DNA of 40,495 nucleotides from Rhizobium sp. CCGE 510 (GTDB lineage Bacteria; Pseudomonadota; Alphaproteobacteria; Rhizobiales; Rhizobiaceae), in the NCBI RefSeq assembly GCF_000292525.1, contig NZ_AEYF01000009.1, positions 1-40,495 on the forward strand, read 5' to 3'. The notes beneath the pieces are model-generated. The model saw only the letters and a program-made list of their open reading frames with translations. It ran no database searches and was not told where the DNA came from. Position numbers and translations under genes: made by a program. Of the stretch, positions 39,388-40,495 are shown piece after piece. Position 1 is the first letter of the stretch; each line of letters begins with the position of its first letter.

Positions 39388-40263
39388 ATGGCCTTTTCCT
39401 TCTTTCGCGGAAACAAACCCAGCCTGCTGCAGACCGGCCCCGGCGGCCAGAGCCGCAGCCATGTGCTCGATCGGTCTGAGATGTCGATCGGCCGGGCTTC
39501 GAATGCCGATATCGTCGTCGACGATCCGTTTCTGGCGCCGATCCATGCGCGCATCGAAAAACAGAGCGACGGCGGCTTCATCATCCGCCGCATGGGGCTG
39601 AACCCGATCATGCTGCGCGGCGAAGCGCTGCTGCAGACGGCTTCGCTGAAAGCCGGCGACAGCTTCCGTCTCGGCAAGGATGTCGAATTTCAGTTCGTCG
39701 TCAAAGCCGCCGCCAAGGAGGTGCCGAAGAAGGAGGCATCCAAGACGACCGACGACAAGCCGAAGAAGTCGCTGCTGAAGCAGCCGGCCTTCCTCGCGGG
39801 CATGGGGGTCGTCTATCTCGCCATCGTCGGCGTCATCGGCTACGTGATCCTGTCGGACAGCGGCAGCACGGAAGGCGGCCCGACGGCCGAGCGCATCAAC
39901 GCCGAGGCGGCCCGCATTCCGACCTGCATCAAGAATGCCCGCCGCATGCGCCAGGTCTCCGAACCAAGCTTCAACGGCGCCGTCGGCGGCCGTGTCGGTC
40001 GCGATGGCGACGCCACCTATGCCGCCCTTTCGCTGGCCGCCGAACCATCGGACGACGCGGCGCTGGCCAAGGCCGCCGAACCGATCGTCGAGGCTTACAA
40101 ACGCACCGCACTTGCAGCGCTTGCCTCGGAGAACCGCGGCAACAAAACGCTGGCGCTGAGCCTCTACCAGCAGACCTATGATCTCGTGCCCGATATCAAC
40201 TGTTCGGCGGCGCGCTTTGCGCTGCAGCGGCGGGCGGCGGTGAAACCACCTGCCAAGCGTTGA
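39388..40263 (+). CDS. FHA-domain membrane protein of the Tad operon
   Basis: The 291-residue protein has an N-terminal forkhead-associated domain at about residues 20-108: SHVLDRSEMSIGRASNADIV, VDDPFLAPIHARIEKQ, GGFIIRRMGLNPIMLRGE, LKAGDSFRLGKDVEFQFVV. Gly-Arg and His of the phosphothreonine pocket are kept; the usual Ser before the His is not clear. A Lys-rich linker, one transmembrane helix (GVVYLAIVGVIGYVILS) and a periplasmic domain with two Cys follow, ending in a helical-repeat-like stretch (LALSLYQQTYDLVPDINCSA). It closes the operon. A role in recruiting a phosphorylated partner or FHA-FHA contact with the ATPase is inferred. Confidence 0.82.
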   Translation: MAFSFFRGNKPSLLQTGPGGQSRSHVLDRSEMSIGRASNADIVVDDPFLAPIHARIEKQSDGGFIIRRMGLNPIMLRGEALLQTASLKAGDSFRLGKDVEFQFVVKAAAKEVPKKEASKTTDDKPKKSLLKQPAFLAGMGVVYLAIVGVIGYVILSDSGSTEGGPTAERINAEAARIPTCIKNARRMRQVSEPSFNGAVGGRVGRDGDATYAALSLAAEPSDDAALAKAAEPIVEAYKRTALAALASENRGNKTLALSLYQQTYDLVPDINCSAARFALQRRAAVKPPAKR

Positions 40264-40495
40264 ACGCAGGTCTGGTGCTGCTCGTAGCCTCACCCGGCAA
40301 TGGAAGGAGGAAGGGCGATCGTGAAAGGCGTGCCGTGCGGCCCCCTCATCCGACCCTTCGGGCCACCTTCTCCCCGCTGGGGAGAAGAGGGAGCAAGGCG
40401 CGCCGAGACTGCCCAAATGAACCCTTCGCCTCGAAGCCATTCCGTCCAATAGGATCGATGGCGAAGCGGCAATCTCCCTCTTCTCCCCAGCGGGG
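40264..40495. repeat. Inverted rhizobial repeat unit after the Tad operon
   Basis: Positions 40372-40393 and 40474-40495 are perfect 22-bp inverted copies (ending CCCCGCTGGGGAGAAG on one strand) separated by 80 bases. The right copy is cut by the window edge. The left copy lies in a GC-rich block (40341-40371, with CCCTCATCC and CCTTCTCC) of the kind scattered through rhizobial genomes. No gene is seen in these 232 bp. It probably ends the Tad transcript. Confidence 0.65.

Noticed and set aside
39070..40449. 459-codon frame antisense to tadC and the FHA gene
   Set aside because: It crosses two genes with clear families and starts inside the repeat region.
1..40495. CRISPR arrays, tRNA or rRNA genes, intact insertion sequences
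   Set aside because: No regularly spaced direct repeats, no cloverleaf-like sequence and no complete transposase were seen.

Overview
The window looks like chromosome or large-replicon DNA of an alphaproteobacterium of the Rhizobium leguminosarum/etli type. The reasons are the glx/glnT (type III glutamine synthetase) and sox gene order, high GC with long antisense open frames, a RIME-type intergenic repeat, and rhizobial palindromic repeat units at the right edge. No tRNA, rRNA or CRISPR was seen. All identifications come from reading the sequence; no database search was made.

Region 1 (1-11570) is a divergent catabolic locus. Leftward lie glxA (DJ-1/AraC regulator), an XRE-cupin regulator, glxB-glxC-glxD (split glutamate-synthase-like enzyme), glnT and purU (cut by the window edge). 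Rightward lie soxB-soxD-soxA-soxG (heterotetrameric sarcosine-oxidase-like enzyme). This set matches the N-methylglutamate route for methylamine: GlnT as gamma-glutamylmethylamide synthetase, GlxBCD as N-methylglutamate synthase, SoxBDAG as N-methylglutamate dehydrogenase feeding one-carbon units to tetrahydrofolate, and PurU releasing formate.

Region 2 (11647-12247) is a small MazE/MazF-type toxin-antitoxin pair with a textbook promoter and a palindromic operator.

Region 3 (12347-28077) is an accessory redox region. It holds a LysR gene divergent from an exported NTF2-like protein, a short-chain dehydrogenase with a twin-arginine leader, an Old Yellow Enzyme, a second dehydrogenase, a 60-residue membrane protein coupled to an MFS exporter, a MocA-like cofactor enzyme, a cytochrome-P460-like c-type protein with a DUF4405 membrane partner, a three-subunit molybdenum hydroxylase with its XdhC chaperone, and a second LysR gene. 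A 30-bp element (ATTyAk, 8 bases, TTTCTAACyTCATGC) occurs five times: before the Old Yellow Enzyme gene, the small protein/MFS pair, the cytochrome pair, the hydroxylase operon, and over the start of the second LysR gene. In the first four, a -10-like hexamer lies exactly 10 bases downstream. This ties dispersed genes into one likely regulon of the second LysR protein and is the strongest unexplained signal in the window.

Region 4 (28078-40263) is an atypical Tad/Flp (type IVc) pilus or secretion locus. A compact TadA-type ATPase preceded by an overlapping 43-codon hydrophobic protein reads left. Rightward are a Flp-like pilin lacking Glu5, CpaA peptidase, TadE, TadG and TadF-like proteins, an unknown exported protein, CpaB, a second TadA ATPase with a fused N-terminal FHA-like domain, TadB, TadC and a membrane FHA protein. 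No secretin, CpaD or CpaE/TadZ gene is visible here. A RIME-like repeat separates tadA from tadB, and a perfect inverted repeat closes the window.
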